Origin: Oscillospiraceae bacterium | GTDB taxonomy: Bacteria; Bacillota; Clostridia; Oscillospirales; Acutalibacteraceae | DNA: 64,000 bases | Direction: 5' to 3' | Assembly: GCA_009779495.1 (NCBI GenBank) | Contig: WRED01000002.1 | Span: 41,729 to 105,728 of the forward strand | Part shown: piece after piece, positions 44,764-52,681 of the stretch | Numbering within the stretch: position 1 is the stretch's first letter | Layout: every line of letters begins with the position of its first letter | Notes under the pieces: model-generated | Databases searched by the model: none | Seen by the model: only the letters and a program-made list of their open reading frames with translations | Told to the model about the DNA's origin: nothing | Program-made: the position numbers and the translations under genes

Positions 44764-44869
44764 CTATAAATAAAAAAACGCGGATCAAAGAATCGATCCA
44801 CGCCAAAACAATCCCTAACATAGTTAAGGAAAATATTGCCGCAAATTTCTTCTCAAACACGGAACGCAT
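44693..44869 (-). CDS. Possible small membrane protein running into the repeat element
   Basis: A 58-codon frame with AGAGGG 9 nt before the ATG at 44869. Residues 1-36 are hydrophobic and resemble the anchor of the protein at 43003-43596: SVFEKKFAAIF here against SIFDKAFAVFL there. From about residue 37 the sequence comes from repeat copy 3. It may be a small membrane protein of the same cluster or the remnant of a paralogue cut by the repeat. A GATCCGCG hairpin with T-run (44772-44802) lies inside the frame and could instead be a leader terminator. Coding status is uncertain. Confidence 0.4.
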   Translation of the reverse strand: MRSVFEKKFAAIFSLTMLGIVLAWIDSLIRVFLFIALLDFCIDFEFSNPSGTACRLPL

Positions 44870-45000
44870 GCCAGTTTCCCTCTCACACGCAGCTTGACGC
44901 GGTGAGTTACATACGCATTGGCCTTGTGCCGTGGCGTAAAATGCTTATTACGCTTTAGGCTGCGGGCTCGAAATCGCATTGCTATTCAATTTATAATCAT

Positions 45001-45029
45001 ATTTTAACATGTCAAATCGGCAAAGTCAA
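45001..45029 (-). promoter_or_regulatory. Minus-strand promoter for the sulfite-oxidase-like cluster
   Basis: On the minus strand TTGACT (45024-45029), 17-nt spacer, TAAAAT (45001-45006). It points toward 44869 and the lipoprotein cluster; it is divergent from the promoter at 45049. Confidence 0.65.
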
Positions 45030-45048
45030 CATTTTTATTCCAAAATGC

Positions 45049-45077
45049 TTGCCAAAATACTTACTTTATGCTACGAT
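45049..45077 (+). promoter_or_regulatory. Promoter of the alpha/beta hydrolase gene
   Basis: TTGCCA (45049-45054), 17-nt spacer, TACGAT (45072-45077), 38 nt before the TTG start. Confidence 0.6.
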
Positions 45078-45115
45078 AACAATTGATGTACGTATTCTCA
45101 AAAGGAGATGTTATA

Positions 45116-46465
45116 TTGAAAAGAATTATCGTTGCATTTTTGTGCGCGGCGCTGCTGGCGGCGGGCTTGACCCTGCCCGCCGCTGCCGCGCGGGGCTGCG
45201 ATTGCGGTCAGGTCGTCCAGGTCTACATGAACGGCTTCGGCAGCGCGCTTTACTACGACTGGGACACGCCGGAGCAGCGCCGCGCCGAGATGGCCGAGAC
45301 CGGCGAGCTTTTCCCCGGGATACTGAAGCTGCTGGGGAGCGCGGCGCTTTCGCTGGTCACGCTCAACACGGATTTCTTCGCCAGGGGCGTTGCCGGGATG
45401 TTTATGGGCTTGATGGGTCACCTGCAAATGGACGAGGAAGGCCGCAGCATCGAAAACATCTCTGTAGGCTGGAAAATCGACGAGGAAAAGGATCACCGTG
45501 AGTCACCCGAGTACACTTTCCACTTCGACTACCGTATTGATCCCTACGAGGCCGCCGCGCAGCTCAACGACTTCATCGAGGAGCTGTGTAAGCACACGGG
45601 GCACAAAAAAATCGCCCTCACCGGCTTCAGCGAGGGTGCGAACGTGGTTATGACGTACCTGGCGGTTTACGGGTCAAAGCGGCTGGAAACGCTGATCCTG
45701 GGCAACGGCGCGTGGCAGGGGCTGACGCTGGTGGGCGAGCTGCTGACAAAAAAGATTGCGCTGACAGGGGAGTCGGTCACAAATTACCTGGGCGACCTGC
45801 CCGACGAAAGCGGTTTGCTCGCGCCGGTGATGAGGCTCCTGAAGCGGACGCGCCTGCTGGATTTCACTTATCCGCTCAGTAAATGGATCGTGAGCAGTAT
45901 GGGCGGCATTATTTTTGAGGAGGCTCTGATCCCGCTGTTCGGCCAGTGGCCCGCGATATGGGCGTTTGTGCCCGGGGAGTATTACGCGGAAGCGCGAAAG
46001 CTCATTGCGGACGACCCGAAGTACGCGTATTTGCTGGGCCAGTCCGACAAGTATCATGACGAGGTGCAGGCCGAGGCGGAGAATCTGCTGACAAAGGCGC
46101 GTAAAGACGGCGTGAAAATAGCGATCATCTGCGGCTACGGCTTCGCCCCCATCATCGGGACGGAGACGTGTGATTACCATACGGATACCATGATCGACAC
46201 GGCGCGGGCGTCGGGCGGCGCTACAGTCGCGAAATACGGAGAGAAGCTGCCGGGCGGCGGTTCAGACGGTGATTCGGACCGCCTGTCGCCGGACGGGATT
46301 ATTGACGCGGGCACGTGCATGTTCCCGGACTATACGTGGTTCTTTAAGGGGCTGCGGCACGACTCGGCGCCGTCGAGGGAGCTGCGGCAGTGGATTATCA
46401 GCAGCGAGGGTCAGCCGACCGTGCGCGACAATGAAATGTTCCCGCAGTTTATAATATTGGAATAA
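45116..46465 (+). CDS. Exported alpha/beta-hydrolase
   Basis: 449 residues with a TTG start at 45116 (AAAAGGAG 7 nt upstream); the longer frame from 45083 includes the ribosome site. A signal peptide (1-24, PAAAAR) precedes an alpha/beta-hydrolase fold with nucleophile elbow G-F-S172-E-G and the following ANVVMTYLAVYGSKRLETLILGNGAW. A CMFPDYTWFFKGLRHD segment near the C-terminus may give the catalytic His. It is an extracellular esterase or lipase by fold; substrate unknown. Two Cys near the mature N-terminus (GCDCG) are unusual. Confidence 0.83.
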   Translation: MKRIIVAFLCAALLAAGLTLPAAAARGCDCGQVVQVYMNGFGSALYYDWDTPEQRRAEMAETGELFPGILKLLGSAALSLVTLNTDFFARGVAGMFMGLMGHLQMDEEGRSIENISVGWKIDEEKDHRESPEYTFHFDYRIDPYEAAAQLNDFIEELCKHTGHKKIALTGFSEGANVVMTYLAVYGSKRLETLILGNGAWQGLTLVGELLTKKIALTGESVTNYLGDLPDESGLLAPVMRLLKRTRLLDFTYPLSKWIVSSMGGIIFEEALIPLFGQWPAIWAFVPGEYYAEARKLIADDPKYAYLLGQSDKYHDEVQAEAENLLTKARKDGVKIAIICGYGFAPIIGTETCDYHTDTMIDTARASGGATVAKYGEKLPGGGSDGDSDRLSPDGIIDAGTCMFPDYTWFFKGLRHDSAPSRELRQWIISSEGQPTVRDNEMFPQFIILE

Positions 46466-46543
46466 AGCACCTTATAAGCCATATTATATAAGGAGTTTTG
46501 TAAAACTCTCCGCAAAAAATTGAATTAAGGATGGATGACGCAG

Positions 46544-47551
46544 ATGAAAAAACACATTTTATTGGACAACGCGTTTGAGACATGGGTGCTCGCGAAAAAA
46601 AATTGCGAGGACATACTGGACGGCAACCCGTCGCTTCAAGTCAAAAAGATATTCGTACATACTTTGTATGACGCGATTGAATTGCTTCTTAAGCAGATTA
46701 TGATTGACCAGACGATGTATTCTGTCAGGAGCATCGTTCTGCCCGAAAACGGCGAGACGGCGGAGCTGATCTCGCGCACGATAGAGATCAGAAACTATCT
46801 CAGCAGCGGCGAACTGAATGAGTATTTCAAGAATCTGAAAAGCGATAATGACTGCTATAAAAAAACCAAGCAGGAAGACAAGATCGTACATCTGCACACA
46901 ATGGGCTTCACCCAGCTGACAGACAATTTCGGCAAGATAATAGCTTTCAACGTTGATTCCAGCTGGACGAAAAAGGATAAAGAGGAATGGGTCAAAGCGA
47001 TGAAGCAGAGTCTCTGCAAGCTCAGGGAGATCAGAAATGACGAAACGCTTTTCCTGGCGGATGCCGACAGCTTTTTTGAGATAGATGATTTCAAAAATAT
47101 TTTAGGATTGATGATTCAGTTTGAGAAAATCATTAAGAATCAATGGTTTAAGCCGTTTGGGAAAAACGGCGATATCAACATTTACCCGTGGCTGACGGAC
47201 GACGTGATGTTCCTGAAAGCGACGGACGTCCCTGACGCGCCGGATTTTGAAACGCTTGTAAAAAACAGCTACACAAACAGGAGGATCGCGTTAATGCTCA
47301 ACGGGGAGCAGCAAATAGAGGATATCTATTCCTTATACAGCGCGGACTTCGGGATACCGCTTGAGGAGTTCGCTTCCAGGATGTGCGTGATGGAAAGATA
47401 CGGGCTTCTGTCGGTGACGCCGCGCGCGGAAAAAACAGGCGGCAAAACGCAGCCGGACGACGGCGCGGCGATGGACCACGCTCACACGATGATCTTTGAT
47501 TTCAGGTTTGACGCCGCGTTAACGCGTGAGATAACAAGTACCGATAATTAG
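46544..47551 (+). CDS. Unknown cytoplasmic protein, helical N-terminus
   Basis: 335 residues. The ATG at 46544 is chosen over 46535 because AAGGATGG is 9 nt before it, exactly as before the gene at 48357, whose leader (CCGCAAAAAATT...AAGGATGG) is a near copy. The N-terminal 190 residues are predicted helical and HEPN-like in feel (LRTLYDAIELLLKQ-type helix, REIRND), but the HEPN Arg-x4-6-His motif is absent. The C-terminal part (about 230-300) may be a winged helix. No firm family. It precedes ThuA by 27 nt. Confidence 0.7.
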   Translation: MKKHILLDNAFETWVLAKKNCEDILDGNPSLQVKKIFVHTLYDAIELLLKQIMIDQTMYSVRSIVLPENGETAELISRTIEIRNYLSSGELNEYFKNLKSDNDCYKKTKQEDKIVHLHTMGFTQLTDNFGKIIAFNVDSSWTKKDKEEWVKAMKQSLCKLREIRNDETLFLADADSFFEIDDFKNILGLMIQFEKIIKNQWFKPFGKNGDINIYPWLTDDVMFLKATDVPDAPDFETLVKNSYTNRRIALMLNGEQQIEDIYSLYSADFGIPLEEFASRMCVMERYGLLSVTPRAEKTGGKTQPDDGAAMDHAHTMIFDFRFDAALTREITSTDN

Positions 47552-47578
47552 AATTATATAGAGAAAGAGGGGTTACCT

Positions 47579-48307
47579 ATGGCATTACTGCGCGTTACCA
47601 TTTGGAACGAATTTTTTCACGAAATAGAAGACCCAATAGCAAGGGGGCACTATCCGCAGGGCATACATGAGCAGCTGCGGCAGGCTTTGGCGGCGGACGA
47701 CCTCGAGATACGCACCGCGTGGCTGGAAAAGGACGCGGAGCACGGGCTTTCAGAGGAGGTTCTGTCGCAGACCGATGTGCTGCTGTGGTGGGGGCATTGC
47801 CGCCACGGGGATGTGCGTGACGACGTCGCCGACAGGGTTGTCGATTATGTGAACAGGGGCATGGGGTTTATTCCCCTGCACTCCGCGCATCGGTCAAAGC
47901 CGTTTCGGCGGCTGATGGGCACCTCGTGCATGCTGCGCTGGCGGGCTGACGAGGACCGGGGCGACCGCTGCATTGTTTGGAACGTGAACCCCAATCACCC
48001 GATCACACAGGGCGTGCCGTTGCACTTCACCCTCGAGCAGGAGGAGATGTACGGCGAACTTTTCTTCATCCCTCAGCCGGAGGAGCTTGTTTTCCTGTCA
48101 TGGTTCGAGGGCGGCAACGTGTTCCGCGGCGGCTGTACTTTCACGCGCGGGATCGGGAAGATATTTTATTTCCATCCCGGCCACGAGATGTTCCCGAGTT
48201 ACTATAACGAGAATGTGCTGCGCGTGATCGCCAACGCGATTCGCTGGGCCGCGCCACCAGAGGCACGGGAGTTGAACGCGGGACGGTATATGGATCCTGT
48301 AGTATAA
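47579..48307 (+). CDS. ThuA-family (class I glutamine amidotransferase-like) protein
   Basis: 242 residues; GAGGGG lies upstream of the ATG. Family signatures are VTIWNEFFHE near the N-terminus, TDVLLWWGHCRHGDV, GFIPLHSAH and KIFYFHPGHEMFPSYYNENVLRVIANAIRWA at the C-terminus. ThuA proteins are tied to trehalose and related disaccharide use, where oxidised (3-keto) sugars are processed together with Gfo/Idh/MocA dehydrogenases and TIM-barrel isomerases. All of these occur within the next 4 kb, so a role in a keto-sugar pathway is a fair inference. Cytoplasmic. Confidence 0.9.
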   Translation: MALLRVTIWNEFFHEIEDPIARGHYPQGIHEQLRQALAADDLEIRTAWLEKDAEHGLSEEVLSQTDVLLWWGHCRHGDVRDDVADRVVDYVNRGMGFIPLHSAHRSKPFRRLMGTSCMLRWRADEDRGDRCIVWNVNPNHPITQGVPLHFTLEQEEMYGELFFIPQPEELVFLSWFEGGNVFRGGCTFTRGIGKIFYFHPGHEMFPSYYNENVLRVIANAIRWAAPPEARELNAGRYMDPVV

Positions 48308-48356
48308 ATTTTGAGAAACTTTCCGCAAAAAATTTGAATAAGGATGGTTTATATCT

Positions 48357-49148
48357 ATGTTCACATTATCCTGTTCAGGCGGCTGGGTACCCGGCAGCTA
48401 CGCCGAAAAGATCCGCGCCGCCGCCGCTTTAGGCTACAAGGCCGTCGAGCCGCTGTGCTGGCTTCGTGAGGATATTGAGTCAGCCAGGGCCGCCATAGAC
48501 GAAACAGGCTGCGCGATCTCCGCGATTTTGGTTCAGTCGGCGGACGAAGCGCAAGCGAAGCTGATTTGCAATGAGCACGGCATTGTGCACGAGGACGCGA
48601 AGGAAGCGTTTGCGCGGGCGATAGGGGAGACGCTTGAGGCCGCGCTGGCACTGAACTGCGGCACGATCGTGGTAACAAGCGGCAACGAGCGTTCGGACGT
48701 CAGCAGGGAAGTTCAGCACGCGAATATCGTAGAGGCTCTGCGGGCGGCCCTGCCTGTCATCGCGGGCAGCGGCGTACAGCTCGCGCTTGAGCCGCTCAAC
48801 ACTCTTGTCAACCACAAGGGCTATTACCTGACGACCTCGGAGGAATGCGCCGAGATCGTCCGCGAGGTGAATTCCCCGCAGGTGAAAATGCTGTACGACG
48901 TTTATCACCAGCAGATCACGGAGGGGAACCTCATCGACAACATACGGCGGTACATAAACGAGATCGGGCACTTCCATGTGGGCGACGTGCCGGGACGCAA
49001 TGAGCCGGGCACGGGCGAGATCAACTACAAAAACGTGTTCAAAGCGATTGCCGGGACGGGATACGCGGGGTATGTCGTGTTTGAATGCGGGATGACGGAG
49101 CCGGTTGAGGTTGTTACACGGAAGATGTTTGAGCTATTGCCGGAGTAG
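48357..49148 (+). CDS. Hydroxypyruvate-isomerase-like TIM-barrel protein
   Basis: 263 residues; AAGGATGG lies 9 nt before the ATG. This xylose-isomerase-like TIM barrel has visible metal ligands: Glu in LALEPLNTLVNH, Asp/His in MLYDVYHQQ, His in GHFHVGDVPGRNEPGTGEINY and Glu in VVFECG. The GDVPGR...EPGTGEI segment is typical of the Hyi/IolI-like branch. It probably isomerises or epimerises a keto-sugar together with the neighbouring ThuA and dehydrogenase. It is 49 nt after thuA and 18 nt before the next gene. Confidence 0.88.
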   Translation: MFTLSCSGGWVPGSYAEKIRAAAALGYKAVEPLCWLREDIESARAAIDETGCAISAILVQSADEAQAKLICNEHGIVHEDAKEAFARAIGETLEAALALNCGTIVVTSGNERSDVSREVQHANIVEALRAALPVIAGSGVQLALEPLNTLVNHKGYYLTTSEECAEIVREVNSPQVKMLYDVYHQQITEGNLIDNIRRYINEIGHFHVGDVPGRNEPGTGEINYKNVFKAIAGTGYAGYVVFECGMTEPVEVVTRKMFELLPE

Positions 49149-49166
49149 TATAAGGGGGATGTTCTT

Positions 49167-50192
49167 TTGCGCATTGCCGACATAGAAAGCGAGCTGCTTC
49201 CCATGTTGCGGGAAACAGCCGCGCCCGATATAGAGCGCAGGGTCAAAAAGCAGCTTGATCTTTGGGGCAAAACGCCCGGCGTCCGATGCGAGTTTTACGA
49301 CTGTAACGACAGCCCGTGGATCACCCGCCTGCCCGATTACGACATGCTTGAGATTCACTATGACTGTGAAAAGATGTTTGTGCGCCAGCTAAAGGCCGCT
49401 TTGGGGACGGCCCTGTCGGACAGCGACGGCGTGCCCTCCGTCCGCGCGGACATGGGCTGCGGGCTGGTGGGCGGACTGTTCGGGCTGACGCAGCGGATAT
49501 TTCCCGACAAAATGCCGTGGCTTCAGGAGCGCCTGTCCAAGCAACGGATTTTGTCCCTGCAGCCCGGTGAATTCACGGTCACGGACGAATACAGGCAGGC
49601 CCTTGAGCATATGCGTTATATGAAGGACAAGCTGCAAGGCACGGGGGTAGAGGTGTTCCCCATTGACCTGCAAGGCCCGATTGATTCCGCGCACCTGCTT
49701 TACGGCGACGAATTCTTTTATGATCTGTACGACGACCCGGATTTCATCAACCATCTGCTTGACCTGGTGCACGCCGCGCTGGTCAGGCTGATGACGGACT
49801 GCTTTGACATCATTCAGCCGACGGGTTTTGTGGCGCAGTACAACAAGCTCGCGCTGCCGGTTTCGGCGCCGCTGAAAATCAGCGAGGATACCTCGACGCT
49901 TTTGGGCAGGGAGCACATTTTTGAATACTGCGTCCCACGCACAAGGGCGTTGCTGGAGCATTTTGGCGGCGGATATATCCATTACTGCGGCTGGAATCCG
50001 CATTTGTATGAGGCGGTGACAAGGCACATTTTACCGCTGGGACTGAATCTGGGAAACACCGAAAGGCACGATATGGCGGCTGTTTTGCGCGATCTTGCGG
50101 AGAGGGGGATGTTTTATTACGGGTCCTGCGGCGAGGATGTTGCCCGTGAAGCGGAACTCAATGGAGTAAGGTATATTTTTTGGATAAAATAA
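49167..50192 (+). CDS. Uroporphyrinogen-decarboxylase-family, methyltransferase-like protein
   Basis: 341 residues with a TTG start (AAGGGGG 8 nt upstream). The fold segments FPIDLQGPIDSA and a C-terminal barrel match the UroD superfamily. The zinc-site pattern of corrinoid/thiol methyltransferases (MtaA/CmuA type) is seen: H272-x-C274 in YIHYCGWN and C321 in YGSCGED. This points to methyl transfer rather than heme synthesis, and there are no other heme genes. Within this cluster it could act on a methylated sugar or similar compound, but that is inference. Ends 38 nt before repeat copy 4. Confidence 0.8.
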   Translation: MRIADIESELLPMLRETAAPDIERRVKKQLDLWGKTPGVRCEFYDCNDSPWITRLPDYDMLEIHYDCEKMFVRQLKAALGTALSDSDGVPSVRADMGCGLVGGLFGLTQRIFPDKMPWLQERLSKQRILSLQPGEFTVTDEYRQALEHMRYMKDKLQGTGVEVFPIDLQGPIDSAHLLYGDEFFYDLYDDPDFINHLLDLVHAALVRLMTDCFDIIQPTGFVAQYNKLALPVSAPLKISEDTSTLLGREHIFEYCVPRTRALLEHFGGGYIHYCGWNPHLYEAVTRHILPLGLNLGNTERHDMAAVLRDLAERGMFYYGSCGEDVAREAELNGVRYIFWIK

Positions 50193-50230
50193 AGCAATCG
50201 TTGATAAAATTTTTCTGTTTAGGTAGTTAT

Positions 50231-50369
50231 ACCTCCTCCTGCGTTTCGCGTCACCTCCCCTTGCAGGGGAGGCTTTGATGGCGGCTCGACCAAGCCTCCC
50301 CTACAAGGGAAGGTGGCACGCAGTGCCGGAGGGGTTTGAAAACTCAAAGTCAATACAAACCAAATATTT
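50231..50369. repeat. Palindromic GC element, copy 4
   Basis: Core 50231-50335. The left arm is more diverged (ACCTCCTCCTGCGTTTCGCG); the middle is GGCTTTGATGGCGGCTCGACC. A GTCAATACAAACCAAAT right end follows. Confidence 0.8.
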
Positions 50370-50389
50370 TATAAAAAGGAGTAGATTTC

Positions 50390-51484
50390 ATGCCAGACAA
50401 AAAGCGTAAACTGAAAATCGGCATCATCGGCACGGGAGGAATCGCCGGAGCGCACATCAGCACATACCTTGACCAGCCCGACGTGGAGATCGTTGCGGGG
50501 GCGGACCTTGTTCCCGGCAGGGTAGAGGAGTTCTTTGACCGCTTCGATGTGGAGGACGCGCGCGTCTATCCCGACCACCACGCTCTGCTCGAGGGCGAGA
50601 AAGACCTTGACGCGGTCAGCATCTGCACCTACAACACCACCCACGCCGAGTGTACCATCGACGCGCTTCAGCACGGTCTGCATGTCCTGCTGGAGAAGCC
50701 CATGTGCGTCACGCTTGAGGAAGCGATTGCCATGCGCGAGGCGGAAAAGGCCAGCGGCAAGATTCTCTCGATCGGCTTCCAGCCGCGCTTTGACGCGAAC
50801 ATGCAGATGATCAAGCGCATCGTGGAGTCCGGCACGCTGGGCAAAATTTATTACATCCAGACCGGCGGCGGACGGCGGCGCGGCATCCCGGGCAGCACGT
50901 TTATCGAAAAGAGCACGGGCGGCATCGGCGCGATGGGCGACATTGGCTGCTACGCGCTTGATGTGGCGCTCAACGCCATCGGCTACCCGAAGCCGCTGAC
51001 CGTCAGCGGGTATGTCTCCGACTTTTTCGGCACGAATCCCAAGTATTACGCCGAGCACGCCCGTTTTGACGTGGAGGACTTCGCGGCGGGTTTTGTGCGG
51101 CTTGAGGGCGGCATTATTCTGGACTTCCGCATCAGCTGGGCGATGCACCCGGACACCCCCGGCGACACGATCATCTTCGGCACCGAGGGCGCGCTGCGCA
51201 TCCCGTCCACCGACTGCTGGAACGGCTCCGTCGGCGGCCAGATGACGCTTTATCACGATTTGGCGGGCGAACGCGCGCAGACTTTGGTTCCGCTGCTCAA
51301 AAACGACGTGAAAAAGGGCGACCTGTGGAATCAGAAAATACGCTCTTTCCTTGACGCCATTCATGAGGGCGGCGAAAGCCCGGTGCCCTCGTCGCAGATC
51401 ATCATTAATCAGGCGATCATTGACGGCATCATGAAGTCGGCGCAGGCGGGCAGGGAGATCGCGATTGAGATCCCCGGGATCTAG
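50390..51484 (+). CDS. Gfo/Idh/MocA-family oxidoreductase
   Basis: 364 residues; AAAAAGGAG precedes the ATG. The N-terminal Rossmann loop is IGIIGTGGIAGAH, HVLLEKPMCV gives the conserved E-K-P, and the C-terminal substrate domain (about 130-340) contains GAMGDIGCYALDVALNAIG with the typical Asp/His-position dyad as D-I-G-C-Y. It reduces or oxidises a sugar or inositol with NAD(P). It follows the ThuA/isomerase/UroD set, split off by repeat copy 4. Its TAG stop opens a TTAGG-type array. Confidence 0.92.
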   Translation: MPDKKRKLKIGIIGTGGIAGAHISTYLDQPDVEIVAGADLVPGRVEEFFDRFDVEDARVYPDHHALLEGEKDLDAVSICTYNTTHAECTIDALQHGLHVLLEKPMCVTLEEAIAMREAEKASGKILSIGFQPRFDANMQMIKRIVESGTLGKIYYIQTGGGRRRGIPGSTFIEKSTGGIGAMGDIGCYALDVALNAIGYPKPLTVSGYVSDFFGTNPKYYAEHARFDVEDFAAGFVRLEGGIILDFRISWAMHPDTPGDTIIFGTEGALRIPSTDCWNGSVGGQMTLYHDLAGERAQTLVPLLKNDVKKGDLWNQKIRSFLDAIHEGGESPVPSSQIIINQAIIDGIMKSAQAGREIAIEIPGI

Positions 51485-51541
51485 GCGTTAGGGATTAGGG
51501 GCTTACGAGGGATTAGAGATTAGGAATTAGGAATTAGGAGA
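51481..51541. repeat. TTAGG-type short array (family II) containing the oxidoreductase stop codon
   Basis: CTAGGCGTTAGGGATTAGGG, then GATTAGAGATTAGGAATTAG repeated to 51541. The first TAG (51482-51484) is the stop codon of the preceding gene. Confidence 0.75.
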
Positions 51542-51553
51542 GGGAGCGGTAAA

Positions 51554-52396
51554 ATGGTTATATTCAATACAGTTGTGGCTTGTTTCCTCAGTATCGTGCA
51601 GGCGTTGCTTTCGCTGATGAATCTGCCGCTGATGGCTATTGGACAGAAGCTTGACCTTGACAGGTTTGAGCTTGTGTGGAGCGACGAGTTCGGCGGCGAA
51701 AGCCTTGACCTCGAAAAATGGGGCGGGCACGGCTTCACCGAGGGCGTTCACAAGCGCAGGGACGGCTACTGGTGCATGGACATGGCTCAGGTGAAAGACG
51801 GTATGCTGCATATCCCGTCGGTCTACAGCGAGGACGGTGTTGCGGGAGGGCCGCCCGGCTACTACTCCCTGGGGATCGACACCAGCCGCGCGTTTTTGCA
51901 GAAGTTCGGCTACTTTGAGGCGCGGTGCAAGCTTCCGAAAGGGCAGGGCCTGTGGAGCGCGTTTTGGATGTACAACAGCTCCATCGGAACAGTGGAGGGA
52001 ACCCCGTTGGACGGCACGGAAATTGACATCTACGAAAGCGCGTACTGGCGTGAAGCCTGCGGCTGGAAAAGAGACTCGATCTCCTCAAACCTGCACTATT
52101 ACGACGGCGGCTACTCAGGCAAGCTCCATTCGCAGAACATAGGCCGTTACCATGTGAAAGAGCCATACGACACTTTCCATACCTATGGCCTTGAGTGGAA
52201 TGAGAACGAGTACATTTTTTACATCGACGGCGTGGAGACCGGGCGCTCCTCTTTCGGCGGTGTGAGCCAAAACGCGCAGTATGTCATCCTCAGCGTGGAG
52301 CACCAGCTGGGCGGCTGGGCGGGCGACATAAGCCTGAACACGGAAATGACGGATTTTGTGATTGATTACGTGCGCGTTTATCAGTACAAATCATAA
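51554..52396 (+). CDS. GH16 family endo-glycanase
   Basis: 280 residues; AGGAGAGGGAG precedes the ATG. An N-terminal hydrophobic segment (about 2-29) serves as signal or anchor. The domain starts at LVWSDEFGGESLDLEKW and carries the GH16 catalytic motif E156-I-D158-I-Y-E161 in DGTEIDIYES, with FHTYGLEWNENEYIFYIDG following. GH16 enzymes cut beta-1,3/1,4-glucans, agars or related galactans; the motif favours the laminarinase-like group (E-I-D-x-x-E). Likely extracellular, feeding sugars to the cytoplasmic genes upstream. Confidence 0.93.
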   Translation: MVIFNTVVACFLSIVQALLSLMNLPLMAIGQKLDLDRFELVWSDEFGGESLDLEKWGGHGFTEGVHKRRDGYWCMDMAQVKDGMLHIPSVYSEDGVAGGPPGYYSLGIDTSRAFLQKFGYFEARCKLPKGQGLWSAFWMYNSSIGTVEGTPLDGTEIDIYESAYWREACGWKRDSISSNLHYYDGGYSGKLHSQNIGRYHVKEPYDTFHTYGLEWNENEYIFYIDGVETGRSSFGGVSQNAQYVILSVEHQLGGWAGDISLNTEMTDFVIDYVRVYQYKS

Positions 52397-52416
52397 TTCA
52401 GGAATAAACGCAAATA

Positions 52417-52459
52417 ATAGAAGCTGTGTTCAATCAGTGAATACAGCTTCTATTTTTTT
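52417..52459 (+). terminator. Terminator after GH16
   Basis: ATAGAAGCTGT (52417-52427) pairs with ACAGCTTCTAT (52443-52453), followed by TTTTTT. Confidence 0.85.
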
Positions 52460-52654
52460 CTCTTTTAGACGATTGTATTGATTTTTACGCCTTACAACCC
52501 CTCCGGCACTGCGTGCCACCTCCCCTTGCAGGGGCGGCTTGGATCGCAGCTGCACGCACAAGCCTCCCCTGCAAGGGGAGGTGGCGCGAATGCGCCGGAG
52601 GGGTACAAAACCCAATATATTAAACTATTGTATCAATACAAATATCTAGAAGAG
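52460..52654. repeat. Palindromic GC element, copy 5 (full length, 195 bp)
   Basis: It shows both ends: CTCTTTTAGACGATTGTATT at 52460 and its inverted partner TATCAATACAAATATCTAGA plus AGAG ending at 52654. The GC core is 52497-52604. Together with copy 6 it defines the complete element. Confidence 0.85.
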
Positions 52655-52681
52655 CCTATTTTTTGTATCGGGGGATTTTAT

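Noticed and set aside
50341..50389. Possible extra promoter before the Gfo/Idh/MocA gene
   Set aside because: The sequence is the right end of repeat copy 4; no -35/-10 pair with suitable spacing.
35910..51541. TTAGGG-like arrays considered as telomere-type or chromosome-end repeats
   Set aside because: They are short, irregular, internal and tied to gene 3' ends; nothing suggests a linear end.
52478..52681. N-terminal extension of the FAD/Rieske protein
   Set aside because: This stretch is repeat copy 5; the ATG at 52682 has a ribosome site and starts the FAD domain properly.
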